Positions 22,248 to 35,225 of a stretch of 64,000 nucleotides of DNA are shown here, one piece after another. The stretch's first letter is position 1. Every line of letters begins with the position of its first letter. The stretch is from Linnemannia hyalina (Eukaryota > Mortierellomycota > Mortierellomycetes > Mortierellales > Mortierellaceae), in contig JAHRHY010000014.1 of NCBI GenBank assembly GCA_019671135.1, positions 618,001 through 682,000 on the forward strand, read 5' to 3'. The position numbers and the translations under genes were made by a program. Under the pieces are notes generated by a model. It made no database searches, had not been told where the DNA came from, and worked only from the letters and a program-made list of their open reading frames with translations.

Positions 22248-23925
22248 ATGAGCGTCCCGCTTCCGGTGCTATCCAACCCATGTATCGCCGCTGCGTCCAG
22301 CACGTCCGTCTACCTCATTGGGATCCCAGGTGCTATGGGAGGACACCTACAAGTATTCTCGATCGCTCTAGACGCAACACTCGACTCCCCAATTGCTGTC
22401 CCTATAGGCAAGGAGCAAGTCACCAACACATGGGAGGTACAAGCCAAGATGGCATGTTTCTCGTACGGGGCCATTACATCCCCGCATGACACCGTCCTCC
22501 TTGTGCAGGTCGGGGCAACGAGGACAGACGTCGCCAACCTCCGCAGCAGTGGTGTCTTTGATTACCCGGTGCAAATCCCAGACTCGACTCTCAAATCGAC
22601 CAAGCTGTTGACTCAGGTGGGCTCTTATTCGACGTTTGCCTGGTTCACGGGGTTTACTACCACCAATGCAGCGTCCGCCTGGAAAGGAATGCGTTTTTTA
22701 TCAACCAACGTGTCAGCCTATATCAGCGAGTAAGTGAACTGGCCAGCGATGTGGATAACTACTGTTCCTTCTCCTCACTCCTCTCGTATTAATTTTTCAT
22801 GCCTCCTTTGTGTAACTGATAGTGAGCAAATCACACAGGCACCGACAAAAACGCCGTTCATGACTGTGGGCACTTATGATATCAGCTCCAAATCGTCGTC
22901 AACACAAGGATACTCAATCGTCTTTGATTCAGTAAGCAGTGGAGTCGTGTATCCTGCAACGGGCAACGCAGAGTCCCTCACCGGAGCCGTCTCCCTCTCG
23001 ACGCCCTTCGCGCTCGACATGCAGGGCATCACCCTCACCAACAAAAGCATTCCAGTCACTATGGGCAACGTCGCCTACATCCTCGACGAGGTAAACATAC
23101 AAAGATATGTTTTTAGTAGAAACCTATTATTATCTTTTCGGTCACCAACTAACATCCGACATGCTAATGAATGTCATATAGGCAGCGGACAGTTCCATCG
23201 TCGCATACACCATCATCCCCAGTACAACAAACAAACTGAGCACAATATCAATAACAGGAAGGGCACCCTCGTTCCTCACGGTCCAATCCGCCACGTCCCT
23301 TAACAACAAAATCGTCGTCTATTCTGTCAACAACTCATCCGTCCCATCCTTGAACGTCTTTGATTCCGTCGCCAGGACATGGAGCGGACCAGGACTGATC
23401 GGATCCGGTACCTCGAAACCGATATCCAGCACAACCGGCGCAACAACAATGCCCAACAACGGGAATGACAACGAGAGCAGGTTCCCGGTTGCACCTGTTG
23501 TAGGCGGTGTCTTAGCGTTGGTGATAGTAGCGTGCACCGTGTTCTGGATTACCCGGAATCGTCGACGACGTCGGAGGGAACAAGGAGATGACGCCAACAA
23601 TACGGATGAGAATGAGTCTTCTACGCAGAAGCTGGAGATGGATCCACGGCAACAGAAACAATCAGTCCTCACCTTGCAAGAAGAAACAGGAACAACCTCA
23701 TCACAACAGCAGCAACATGCAGCATATCCAGCGGCACATTACCCATCAGCACATGCAACACTCAATATCCATCCACACTCTGCACCTCGTGTTCCTAATC
23801 CTGCGCCTCCTCCAAGGAATGATTATATGTCGCAACCCCAGCCGCCATACAACCCCCAATATATCCAAAATACACCTTCCAACCCGCAACACAAGGCGGA
23901 AGAAGAGCCACTCGGATGGAAATAG
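22248..23925 (+). CDS. Tandem membrane-protein family, copy 1
   Basis: Three exons, 22248-22729, 22823-23090 and 23182-23925, giving 497 residues. The N-terminus (NPCIAAASSTSVYLIGIPG) and MACFSYG carry the family Cys pair. The middle exon ends with the conserved PVTMGNVAYILDE. The kelch-like FDSVARTWSGPGLI precedes a TM helix at about 351-375 and an Arg-rich stop-transfer. The tail is Gln/His/Pro-rich. No classical signal peptide is present, so an N-out single-pass topology is inferred. This is the most divergent and first copy of the array; its tail lacks the PQYVP-type motif of most others. Function unknown. Start chosen at the conserved MS(x)PLPV-type N-terminus rather than the upstream in-frame ATG. 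Confidence 0.85.
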
Positions 23926-25047
23926 TCGTCCCCCTGCCTGCCCAACTTCTACTCCACATCGCATCGCGGTATAACGGGCTTGCAGACCTCCTATTCTATC
24001 CTTGCCTGTGTGAGGAAACGACGTCTCCATGACAAAAAAAAACACCCCTCCTCGGTCAAATCGTCTAATTGTACCAGCCTAGTCCCACCTCACCTCTTCC
24101 TTTAAGCCCTAACAACCATAACAGATACCCCTGATCTTTTGACTATGCATGTATGTCTGCATCTCTTCAAACTCTATTTTTCTTCTACGCGCGGAAAACC
24201 ATGCCACTTGTTGTTCGGTACGAAATCTAAAATGGATAGTGTGCTGGAGAGAAAAAATGAGGGGTCTAGAATACGCAGCCCGCGGAGGAATGGCGGTGTG
24301 AAAATCTGGATGGGATGGACCCGCACGGATCATATTCGTTGTTGTGAGTTACCGTAGTACGACTCATCCCCATCCGCTGCCCGCTGCCTACTTTCGTACT
24401 GAGCCAGACCATAAGCAGAAAAAAATGGGCACAGGTGCTTTGTCGCCCCACCAATGAATCGGTTGTTTCATATGGCTTCACTCCATACGCATACCATGTC
24501 ATGTCCCTGTCCTCAAGCAGTGCATGGACTGACGAACTAACCAAACAAAGCGACAGTGCCTCCTCGGCTTCTTGTATATTTAGCCACACTTGTGCGTCTG
24601 GACTCAATTCCATCGCTTAAAGAGGGATGAGAAAAAAAGGATGCCCAGTCCTCTCTCCCTCTGTCTGACTGTGGCCATGCATCCAACCATTCGTCGTTGC
24701 CCTTCGATCTTTGCCTTGCATGATTATGTGGCCAGCATTTACTCTTTTAAAATATCCATGCTTGGCTATCCCCTGCCTCATCTCTCTCTCTTTCTTTTTT
24801 CTCTCTCTCTTCTTCTTTCCTTCTTCATACTCTTCTTCAGATATACGCAACCCATCCTCATCTCCATTTGACTTCTCCTCCCCACTCATTGCCTTGTCGT
24901 CAATACAATTTACCAGCCCTGCCTCTCTCCCACTTCTTCCTCCCTGTTTCTATTTCGCGTATACCCTCCCTCTATCCAACCAGCCCTTTCATCCACCCTT
25001 CAGCTCCTCTTTCCATAAAGTACATTGCCCAAAACCCACAACATAAA
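23926..25047. other. Intergenic, copy 1 to copy 2
   Basis: No gene seen. The last 300 bases before copy 2 are strongly C/T-rich on the plus strand, as in front of every copy of the array. Confidence 0.5.
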
Positions 25048-27124
25048 ATGAGCAACCCAGTACCAGTCTACCCACAGCCATGCATGGCCGCCGACGAGGA
25101 CAACAACGCCCTCTACCTCCTCGGCGTCTCCACCACAGGTGTCGGAACAATTGAAGCCTCTTACATCAGTCTTGCCAACATCAACTCGCCCTCTATTAAA
25201 CCCCTCGGTTCCCAGACAGACATTAATTCCTGGGCCGCATACGCACCCAAGGCCTGCTTCATTTACCCCGCCGATGTGCACCCAAACAGTCCGGTTATGC
25301 TAGTCCAGTATGGAGAGTATAAGTCTTTCATGTCGATGATGACTGCCAATGGAGAGTTTACGCAGGCCAGCGTGTTTCTTGGAACTGCTTTTTTGAGTCC
25401 GAGACAGTTTTCGATGGTGGGGGAGAGTGGCGATTATGCGTGGTTTGTTGCTCAGACGAACGATACTAATTCGGTGACAAATTCAAAATGGCTTGGTGTG
25501 AGACTCAACTTCACTGCTGGAATCGGCAGTTACATCGAGTAAGTTACTTTTCATCGTAAGCATTGTTGGACTGACAAACTGAATGCTTCCTTTTCAACTG
25601 TGATATTGACGTCTTTAATCGCTTTTTTCCCAACACCTCTTTCTTTATTGACCTCAACAAGCCCTAATCTCGGTTTTTATCCTACAAACACACCACTGGT
25701 TTCCGTGGGCACCTACGGCACCACCCCAACGACAATGTGGCATGGAGACAACGTTGTCTTTGACACTCAAGGTGGAGGATACATCTACCCTACCGTGGGT
25801 GCCCTCAACTTGGTGAGCCATGTCATCACCCAGTCGGCGCCAACGTCGGTCGCCATGAGCGGCATCATATTGGGTGCTAATAGTGTTCCTGTTACCATGG
25901 ATGGGACCGGATACATCCTTGACAAGGTAAGAACTAAAAACACGAAGAAACTAGTCGTAGTACGTAGTGACTTAGACCAATAGGGCTGCCAGGAATTAGG
26001 AACTCTGTCTCACAAACAAACAAACAAACAAACAAACACGCATAACTCGTTTTTAAACCGTTCTAGGCTGCCGATGGTTCCACAGTCCTGTACTCTATCA
26101 CTCCATCTCGATCATCCACCCTCCAACGTGTCACTCGAACGGGCGGCGCTCCTCCCTTCAACCCCTCCATGGTCGCCGGTAAATATTTTTTGCTTTTGTT
26201 TTTGTTTACTCACTCTCTTTCCGTTGAACAAAAAAAAAAAAAAAACAGCGTTGTAACAGCGTAGAACATGAACTCTTCTACGTATAGTACTCACTCTATT
26301 TATTTTTCAAATGTTTACTTTGTTTACCCAACACAGTGGCGTGCAATTCGCTGATCGTGACATACTCGATGGTCAACACCACGACCGCATACCTCAACAC
26401 CTTCAACACCACCACCAACACATGGGCCGGCCCCGGTCTCGTCGGCGTCCCTGACTCTGGCTCTGGCAGTGGCAATTCCAGCATTCCCATTGGCGCAATC
26501 ATTGGTGGTGTTGTCGGTGGTCTCGTCTTGATTGCCCTTGTCGCATTCTTGTGCATCCGTTACAAGCGCAAGAAGACAGCGGACAAGAGGGATGTCGACG
26601 GACATGGTGCCAGGAGCGTTAAGGCCGAGGACCAACAGACGCCCCAAGTCTACACCTACGTCCCTGAAACCTTCCCTGCACCCATTGTCCAACAACCCAT
26701 CTTCTTTGACCCCAATCAGCAGCGGGCTACCTACTATGACCCCAACGCGGTCGCTTACAACCAAAACGCAGCAGCGGGACTAAACGTCTACGACCCCAAT
26801 GCAAACATCTACGACCAGAACATAAATATGTATGATCAAGGACTCAACACCTACGAGATCCCCAGTGCAAGCGCATACCCGCCTCCACCCGCCGGCACCC
26901 TTTACTCACCAGTCCCACCAAGCCCATACCAAGACCCAGCCACAAGCCCTAGTTATTCCTCCCAAGTGACCAAAACCGGTTCTCCTACCCCTGCCAACCC
27001 TCAGTTTGTTGATCCGGAGGCCTATGGTAGTCATAAGGGTATTGGTTCTCCTCAGTATGTTGAGGCTAGGGAATATAAGGCCGAGACCAAGCCTTCCAAT
27101 GAGCCCGAGTACTACCGTCCGTAA
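25048..27124 (+). CDS. Tandem membrane-protein family, copy 2
   Basis: Four exons, 25048-25538, 25662-25926, 26067-26178 and 26337-27124, giving 551 residues. Family landmarks: QPCMAADEDNNALYLLGV, KACFIYP, NSVPVTMDGTGYILDK, FNTTTNTWAGPGLV. A Gly-rich TM helix spans about 340-362 (PIGAIIGGVVGGLVLIALV), followed by IRYKRKK. The tail holds a YDPNA/YDQN degenerate repeat (about 445-475) and a late SPQYVEARE. The intron at 26179-26336, inside what is one exon in all other copies, is unique to this copy. Predicted single-pass membrane protein with an extracytoplasmic N-terminal domain; role unknown. Confidence 0.87.
26012..26037 (+). repeat. (AAAC)n microsatellite in an intron of copy 2
   Basis: About six CAAA units lie in the intron before the exon starting at 26067. 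Confidence 0.85.
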
Positions 27125-27224
27125 GGCTATCTAAATCTTTTTTCCTTGTCCTCCTTTAATCCTTTTCAACTACACGCCTACCTTGATTATTTTTATATCT
27201 TTGCCTCAAATAAAAAATAATATC

Positions 27225-28036
27225 CGTAGCCAGACACCACATCCCCGTTAAGCACCACAACGCGAGGATACTCGATCGTCTTTGACACCACAGGACAGGG
27301 ACATGCGTATCCGGCTCTAGAAAAGGCAGCCCCTGTGCTAGGACCTCAGGACCATATTCTGTCACCGGGTTCGCCGTACAGTATCAACTTAAATGGTGCT
27401 ACTTTGACCATGGATGCGGTACCTGCTGCCATGGCCAATACTCTGTATATGCTAGACAAGGCGAGCAGTCAGTCGTTGATTTATATTTCACGATATTAGG
27501 AGACATGTGTGATCATAACGCGAAGAATGTCAACTAAATGCGTCTTGTTTTACTTATTACTGATCACAGAGATCAGTATGGATCAAACGGTGGTGTATTC
27601 GATAACCCCCCCCCCCCAACCAATCTTCAATTCCCCACCGCGTTTCCATCGCCGGCGGTCCGCCTTTTCTCCCCCCTCGTGGCCGCAACAGCGCTCAACA
27701 AGTAGATCGTCACCTACTCTTTCAACAACTCCCCCCCTCGGCTCCATGACTGGACCCGTCCTCAACATATTCGACACCGTCACCGGAACATGGTCATGAC
27801 CTGAACTCATGGAAGGCTTTTCATCCCCAGCACCAAGCGCAGGAGGCTATCCTGGATACAAGCGACCTCCACAACAACAAGAAGTCCTTATTGGTACAAT
27901 TGTCGGAGGCGCGATTAGTGGATTGATGGTGTTGACATTTTCGTTCTTTTTTGTACTTCAGTATCCAATACCGCGTGGGGGGGGGGGGCACTACAGGCGG
28001 CGAGTGGTAGGTCTGGAGGCGGATGGACGAGTATGA
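27225..28036 (+). pseudogene. Truncated remnant of a family copy
   Basis: The sequence TTTRGYSIVFDTTGQGHAYP and LNGATLTMDAVP, then MLDK (about 27252-27461), matches the second domain of the family. After a disrupted splice region, TALNKQIVTYSFNN-like and LNIFDTVTGTWS follow, in shifted frames (about 27560-27800). Then a TM-like stretch IGTIVGGAISGLMVLTFSF (27891-27950) appears. The whole first domain is missing. Frameshifts, a stop after TWS and poly-C and poly-G runs break the frame. It lies directly behind copy 2 and is probably the decayed remains of a separate tandem copy. Confidence 0.75.
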
Positions 28037-28979
28037 AGTCGCATAGGTCGGGTGTTAATTCTGTGACGAGGAGCCAAGTTGATTGGAAGACTGATCGGAA
28101 ATCTGGGTTCTGAACACTTATCGCTCTCAACGGGATTTTTTATTTCCTTCCTCCTCCGTTATTATTTTTGTTAAACCCTTAATATTTTTTCTTCCTTTCC
28201 TGTCTCTTATTTGTTCAATTGAGAAATGGTCAACAACCAACCAACGATGTTACGCACGATGCCAGAATAAAGCATCCCTCCCTGTTTCTGGCGCACCCGC
28301 CCTTCACCTGTTATCAAAGCCACCTCAAAGTGACCGAGAAAAATGGCAAGGCAACATTCCAACTTTCGATCAGTTCCCACAAGTAAACCCCATCTCAAGA
28401 AACACAGATGTCTTTTGGAAATAAAGTTCTTTCTTTTTTGCAGTGTTTGCTCACAAGAGTATGCCATTTAATCCTCTGCACAGCCTTTACTTGTATGGCG
28501 TCAAGTTAGTTGAGCAATTAATCGCCTTTTTTCATTGTCGACACAGCCACAGGGTCGTAAAAAAGGCGATGCAATTTTGCTCTTTCTTGATCGCACTCTA
28601 AAAAAAGACGCCTGTCTCCTCGATTTGACAATTGCCAGCATGTACTTTGTGCTTACCAGAAAAAAGAGTCGCCCAGTGATGTATCCCGGCGTAGAAATGG
28701 GAGGTTCCCTACATTCTATTTTCATGCAGTATCTTTCTGTTTCGATAACCTCGTCTGCTCACATGACAGTCTTCGCCTGGCAACTGATTCCTTTAAAACA
28801 AGCATCCTTTTCCTTTTTTTTACTTCTTTTATCTATAATAAAAGAACTTACTCTACCTCTCACCTCTCCTCTCCTCCCCAACTTGCACCTGCAAAACTCC
28901 TTCGCCTTTCCAATTGGGTCTCACATCACAGCACCCGTTTCCTCGCCACACCCCCATATACAAAAGAAGAAAAAAAAGA
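28037..28979. other. Intergenic, remnant to copy 3
   Basis: No gene seen. The block around 28461-28510 resembles the block around 31401-31450 upstream of copy 4, which suggests that intergenic DNA was duplicated with the genes. Confidence 0.5.
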
Positions 28980-31022
28980 ATGTCATCGAGTAATCGCCCA
29001 ATCCCTGTCTACAACCAAGCATGCATCGCCGCAGACAGTTCTCGTACCCAAACCTCGTTCTACCTTGCGGGATCCTCACAACCAGGACATCTGACCGTCG
29101 ATTATTTCAACAACTTCCAATCACCTCCGGCGCCCAATCCGGTTGCTGACCAGACGGATCAACAAGCTTGGGATACTAATGCTAAAAAGTTGTGTTTTAC
29201 GCGGCCTAACCAACAGCTTACCAATCCGTAAGTGTGGAGACGAGATGAGAAGAGAGATGAAGAAGCGAAATGAAAAGGGAGAGAAAGAAAGGAAAGAGAA
29301 GGGAGTGAAGTGAAAGAGAGGGAGAGATGAAAGAGAAAGAGAGAAGAAAGAGAGGAGTGAAAAAAGCGAGAGTGCGGATAGAATATAAACTGGAACGAAA
29401 TGGTCTTGCGTAAAGTACCTTCCTTTCGAGTCTGTTGCTAACACGAACCATTTTTTTCCTACTCTACTTTCCTCTCAAAGTGGTATTTATGTTATTCAAT
29501 TCGGGTTGGGGTCTACGTTCATGGCCCTCGCACAAACCAACAACATCGTCTCGGGCACAATCGCCTTTCAAGGTCTGAGTCTCCCGTACCCCAAACTCTT
29601 TGCCTGGACCGGGAAGCATGAAGAACATGACATGTTCGTTGCTGCGACAAACGTCACGTTCAACTCGCAACCCAATGCGTGGGGGGGCATGCGCGTGGAT
29701 TTCACTAATACTACGATGAACTTGATAAGGTAGAAAAAAAGCGTGCCGATAGGGAACATCTATGGCAGCATGTAATTTGAATAGTTCAATGTCTACAAAT
29801 GCATGATGTACCAGTGACTATTTTCAACCTCAATGACTGACGGACTGTTTGTGATGGGTATGTGCTACAAAAGCTTGCGCGTAACGAGCAATCCTATCGA
29901 TAGCAACCAGGCCCTGCTTGCAGTTGGAACATATGGACCTTTCAATGCCACCGCAACGCAAGGTTACACCACAGTTTTCGACAAAAGCGGAGGAGGACAG
30001 ATCCAATCTGCTGCTGGCAATCTTCCGACAGCTCCAGGAAGCAATGTGCCACCAGTTTCACTTGATCCACCTATGGCTGTCAGCATGAACGGAATCAAGC
30101 TAACCTCAGACGCAATACCCGTCACCATGGAGTCTTTTGGTTACATCCTCGACAAGGTAAGTAAAGTCTTTCCTCTGTGCTACACAATAAAGTGTTGGGA
30201 GTTAGAACAAAAGCTGACATTCCTTGTCTTCCTGTTTCCTCTCATCACTAGGCAGCCAATGGCTCTACTATTATCTATTCCATTAACCCAAGCCAGTCGA
30301 GCACATTGAATACCGTCTACGTTTCAGGACCCTCACTTCCGTTCTCAAACATCCTGGCCGCCTCGAGCCTCAACAGTGGAATCCTTACATACTCATCCAA
30401 TGGCACCATGGCGTCCTTCAACGTCTTTGATGTCAATAGTAGCACTTGGTCCGGAAATGGTCTGGTCTCGGCAGCTGTAGTGGATCCTAACTCGACATCC
30501 TCGACACCTCTTGGGGCCATCATCGGAGGCATTGTTGGAGGTCTCCTTGTCATTGCCCTCACAATCTTCTTCCTCGTCCGACGCCGCCGCCAGGGTGCTC
30601 AGAAATCAGCTAACAGCGCCGAACTTGCCTGTTTGAACTCTGGCGAGGCCAAGGCAGCTGGCTTTGACCAAGGATACGTTCAGTACGACCACGGATATGT
30701 CCAGTACAACGAAGGATACATCCAATACGACCAAGGATATCAGCAGACACCCACCTTTTTTCCTCCTCCACCAACGCCCATCAGCCAAGGCGCAGACGAC
30801 TCGTACAAGGCGGATGCTCCAGCTAGCTCGACCAATCCCTACGTCAGCCCAACCTCATATAGAGAATCTGCTTCTCACCCAGTAGAAAGTCCTGAAAGTC
30901 TTTTTTCCAGGCCCGTAAAATTGTCAGTCAGTCATGGCCCTCAGTACGTTCCAAACAGCTCTGTTGCGGCGTCCGATACTCGATCCCCTCAACTCGTCTC
31001 CAGTGCAACTGACAGTACATAG
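28980..31022 (+). CDS. Tandem membrane-protein family, copy 3
   Basis: Four exons, 28980-29227, 29481-29729, 29874-30156 and 30252-31022, giving 516 residues. The N-terminus IPVYNQACIAADSS and KLCFTRP carry the Cys pair. The first intron (after ANP-like TNP) is purine-rich and 253 nt long. The second exon ends on a weak donor (GTAGAA). FDVNSSTWSGNGLV precedes the TM helix at about 348-369 (LGAIIGGIVGGLLVIALTIF) and VRRRRQ. The tail repeats GYVQYDHGYVQYNEGYIQYD and ends near GPQYVPNSS. Several N-x-S/T sites in the first domain would fit a lumenal or extracellular position. Function unknown. Confidence 0.85.
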
Positions 31023-31047
31023 TGTCTTGTATTGTGCTGTTTCCGCT

Positions 31048-31073
31048 TATACCCTTTTCTATGCGCAAATAAA
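31048..31073 (+). terminator. Copy 3 3'-end signals: TATACCC and AATAAA
   Basis: TATACCC at 31048-31054 and AATAAA at 31068-31073, starting 26 bases after the stop. The same heptamer follows the stops of copies 4, 5, 7 and 9. Confidence 0.6.
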
Positions 31074-32314
31074 AAAAGACTTTTTCACAAATTTTGCGTA
31101 GTGAGAAAAAATACAAGGTGAACAAAAAGCACGATCCTTCCCAACACTTCTCTGTGCTGTTATATTTTGTTTCCTAGGATTCGTCTTCGCTTGCCCGCCA
31201 AAAAGAAAGAGAGGGACCGGCAGCAAGAGCCTTTTATTACCTACTACTACATTATGTGTTGGTCATTCGCCGTTGAATGCGTCCCCTCATGCAATCCTGA
31301 CAAGTGTTGAGCACAGCCCACTTCCATTGTTTGTTTCTTTGTTCAACAGGAAATAATGTTCCACTGTGCTTTGTTTTCTCTTGCCATACCATGCTAGCGT
31401 TTGCCATTGAACCCTTGAATAGCCTTTGTTAGTATGACTCAAGAACAAGGGTGCACCATAACAAGTTTTATTTTTTCGTTATTATTACAGCCAAGGGCAT
31501 GAAAAAGAACCACGCCATCTGTTTGAAGCTGAAAAAGCATACGAGAAAGAATGGTACAGTGGGATGTTCTGTTTTGTTTTGGTCTTACCCATTATTTTTT
31601 CACGGCTGTGACTCGGTGAAAAGCTTAACCCTCGCCCTCATTTCTATTTTTTTGGCGGTATTGTTCCTTTTTTCAGAATCGATATTCTGCGTCTACCATT
31701 ATCTTCGGCCTGGAAATGTCACTTCAGGAGGAGCTTTTCTAAGCTTGGGGGGAAATGGCTGCCCTCCCCCTTTTTTTTGTCTGAGCACAGCCCAAGCTGG
31801 TGAACGAGAGAGCAGCAGCAGTGCCTGCCGTATGCTTTTGTATGCTAAAAAAAGATAAAGTTGCCCGAGGACTTTGCTTTGATCATCTTCGCCCTCCCCT
31901 TTTTCTCTCTTGCTTCAACAATGCCCATATCCATTGCTGTGTCTACCGGTGAGAGATTGGCGTACTGTCACCCCATTGCGTGACCGAGGGCCGAGCGGCT
32001 GTGGACCTTTTTCCTTGCATTTTTTTCTTCTCTGGCGTGCCACTTTTTATTTATAAAGCCAAGGCGTACCGTCTTGCCTCGAGGGTTTTTATTTGTTACT
32101 TCTGTTTCTGCTTGTTCAATCGTGCAGCATTTTTTATGATCCATCGACCACTAACTTTTATCACATCCAACATATACCACTCCACCTCCATTCTACATTC
32201 TCCAATTCATTCTCACCTTCTTTCTAACCTTTACCCTGGCATCTCCCTCGTCTTCCCCTACCCAATTACAGTTTGCATTCCAGCCACACCAACGTTTACG
32301 CGTCCCCCACGACA
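31074..32314. other. Intergenic, copy 3 to copy 4
   Basis: About 1.2 kb with no supported gene. It holds T-rich tracts and two similar GAGCACAGCCCA words (31308, 31784). Confidence 0.5.
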
Positions 32315-32662
32315 ATGTCTTCAGACATCCCCGTCTACAACCAGGCATGCCTCGCCACCGACAGCTCAAGCACTGCACCATCCTTCTACCTCGTCGGTTC
32401 TAACTTACCAGGATCACTGGAAGTCAATTACATCAACAACCCCGACGCGACGACTTATACCCAAGTCGCGAGTAAGAGCGATCAATCTTCTTGGACCCCC
32501 ACCGCCGCAAAATTGTGTTTTATACACCCGTTCGCGGGGGCTGCTAATCCGTAAGTGTTGGAGAAAAAAGGGTATGCTTTATTGTTGACACGATGAAAGA
32601 AAATAAGTGTGACGAAGTTTTTGCTACAAACGTAACGATTATCTTTGTACTAACACCCTTTT

Positions 32663-32701
<39 letters not shown>

Positions 32702-34323
32702 CTCTCTCCTGCAGAGGAATCAAGATTGTTCAATTCGGTTCGGACACTACGTACATGGCCCTTGCCCAAACCAGCAACATAGTCTCTAGCGCGAACTCAT
32801 TCCGTGATTCAGGTTTCATATCCCCTAAGCTGTTCAGTTGGAGCGGGAAGGCCCAGGATTTCGATATGTTCACGGTGGTGACGAATGACACAGTAGCCAA
32901 TGCCCCAAAGCCAGGGATGTGGGGGAATGTCATGATGAACTTCCAGGTCGCCGGTACCAGTCTGCTAAGGTAATAGCAAAAGTAAAACAGGTGTTTTAGT
33001 TGCTCCTCTGTCTTGTCACCCTTGAGAGTGACTAGCGACTTAGCATATTTTTCCTTTATTAATAGCTACGACATGACGCACAACCCTGTCGCCGTTGATA
33101 ATGCCTTGCTGGCAGTCGGAACATACGGAGACTCGTTTGGCAGCATATCTCATGGATACACCATCGTTTTCGATAAGGTCGGCAAAGGACAGATCTTTGC
33201 TGCCACAGGCAATCTCCTGGCGACTGTGACTAACAATATCTCTGCTCTTACGCTTGGAATTCCGGAGAGTGTCAACATGAACGGGATTTCGCTCACTGTG
33301 GACGCCATTCCTATCACTATGGGCACCACAGCGTACATCCTTGACAAGGTAACACAAGGTCTATGTTTCCCTCATTGATGTGCTGATGTTACCTTCCATG
33401 CGTCTGACATGCAACTGTTTTTCTCATTATTTTTTTAGGCAGACAATGGCACTACAGTCGTCTACTCCATCAACCCAACCACTTCAACGACCTTGAACCG
33501 CTTGTACAACACAGGCGACTCCCTCCAATTCACCAACAATATGGCAGCAGCAGCACTTAACAATCAACTCCTCACCTACTCCGTCAACAAGAATGTCGCA
33601 TCATTCAACGTCTTTGATGTGACTACATCATCTTGGTCAGGAGCCGGCTTAGTCCCGGCGCCCGTGTCTGGACCCACATCTAATCCAACCTCTTCAACAT
33701 CTTCACCAACATCTATGGGCGCCATTGTTGGAGGTGCTGTTAGTGGACTTTTTCTGATTGCCATTGTTGTGCTTTTCTTTGTACGAAACCGACGACGGCG
33801 CCAACGTAAGAATCGCCAAAAAATTATGGAGGGGACCAACTTTGCACATCTGCAAGGTCCTGAGGCGAACATGTATAATGGGGGCGCCACTCCTCAGCGA
33901 CATGCTCAGTACGACATCCAAGGATACATCCAGTACGAACAAGGTTACGTCCCCTACGACCAACAAGAATACCAGCACCAGCCCCAGAACCAGCATCCAT
34001 CATCTCCTTTTATACCCCCTCCGCCTTTCAACCAAGGAGGTGTGGATGACCTATCGTCGTACAAGGTGCCACAACCGATCTCAGCAGAGCCCTCGTCAGT
34101 TGATTCACCGCTCGTGCGTGATTCCTCGTACATCAGTCCTACCTCGTACAGGGAGTCGTTTTCCTTTGAACCGAAGAGTATTGATTCCGTCCTTGCCATC
34201 TCTAAGTCTGAGGAGAGGTCGTCGTTTGGTCAGAGTCCGCAATATGTTCCCAGTGCTGTGGGTGGTGCGGGATCTGAGGTTCGGTCCCCTCAGATGGTCC
34301 CTAGTACTTCTAACGGTCATTAG
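32315..34323 (+). CDS. Tandem membrane-protein family, copy 4
   Basis: Four exons, 32315-32550, 32715-32969, 33066-33348 and 33439-34323, giving 552 residues. Landmarks: IPVYNQACLATDSSSTAPSF, KLCFIHP, AIPITMGTTAYILDK, FDVTTSSWSGAGLV. The TM helix is at about 353-373 and is followed by RNRRRRQRK. The tail carries IQYEQGYVPYDQQEYQHQ-type repeats, Ser-rich YISPTSYRES and a late SPQYVPSAVG. It is close to copy 5 in sequence. The polypyrimidine tract of intron 1 is a pure CT microsatellite. Function unknown. Confidence 0.88.
32667..32708 (+). repeat. (CT)n microsatellite at a splice acceptor of copy 4
   Basis: The dinucleotide run forms the polypyrimidine tract just before the CAG at 32712-32714. 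Its length could influence splicing of exon 2. Confidence 0.85.
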
Positions 34324-34335
34324 ATTTCTCTTCTC

Positions 34336-34358
34336 TATACCCAACGCGCGTCAATAAA
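34336..34358 (+). terminator. Copy 4 3'-end signals: TATACCC and AATAAA
   Basis: TATACCC at 34336-34342 and AATAAA at 34353-34358, 13 bases after the stop. Confidence 0.6.
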
Positions 34359-35225
34359 GTGGAGACAAAGAAGAGAGAATGCATGAAGGTAAAAAAGACA
34401 ATTAATCGATTGTACCTTACTGAAATAAATAAGGTTGGTGCTGATCACAGATTTTTTTTTGTCTCGTCACCATCACTTGTTCAACAAAAAAAGTGCTCCA
34501 TACTTGCCTATTGAGAGACTTTGCTGCAATGGAGATCGCTTTCTAAGACGTGGACCAATATAGTTACAAGAACACATACTCCGAGGATCCATGAACATCC
34601 AGGTCACGTTTCATAATAATATGATGACCGAGAATCGCTGTTAGTTTGTCTGTCTGTCCGTCATGGCGGTGCTTTATTTGTGACACAACCCTGGGCGGTG
34701 CGTATTTGCTTAAATCCCCTTTCAATTTTCTTGTTCCGCTGAAAAAAGGTCCGCCCAATGGCATGCCTTCTGGCTGGTGCTTTGGCCTTCTGTTGTCTTT
34801 TTCGATTTGTGTGGCCAGACCCTTCTTTTTTTTCCTTCCTCCTGTCCAACAGAAACACTCGCCTTTTTTCTTTTCTTTCCTCGGTCTCTGTTTCTTCCCT
34901 CGTTTGCTTGTACAATTCACCTGTTCATGCCCCCTTCCCCCAAAGAAATCGTTGCATAGGCGTCGCTGTTTTTTTATGTCCTTCTTGATCTCTGTCGAAC
35001 CAGATGGGCCTACCTTATGCAGTTTTTGCAAGCATATTAAGGTAGTGAGGTCGTATTCCCTCCTCCTCTCATCTTTCCTTTCCATTCCCCCCCTACTCCT
35101 CTCTTACCTCTTTCCTCGTCCTCTTACTCACGCCCGCACACCGATATCAACTACCAACTATAGCTTCTCTTAATTCTCCACTGTACATACTCCACCAACC
35201 TCCAAAAGACAGACAGTTCTCTTTA
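34359..35225. other. Intergenic, copy 4 to copy 5
   Basis: No gene supported. Long open frames on both strands (34564-35173) are Phe/Ser/Leu-rich or their Lys/Arg-rich antisense, which is what a C/T-rich leader produces. Confidence 0.5.

Noticed and set aside
34564..35173. Long open frames on both strands between copies 4 and 5
   Set aside because: Composition follows from a C/T-rich leader (Phe/Ser/Leu on one strand, Lys/Arg/Glu on the other); no start context, domain or splice structure.
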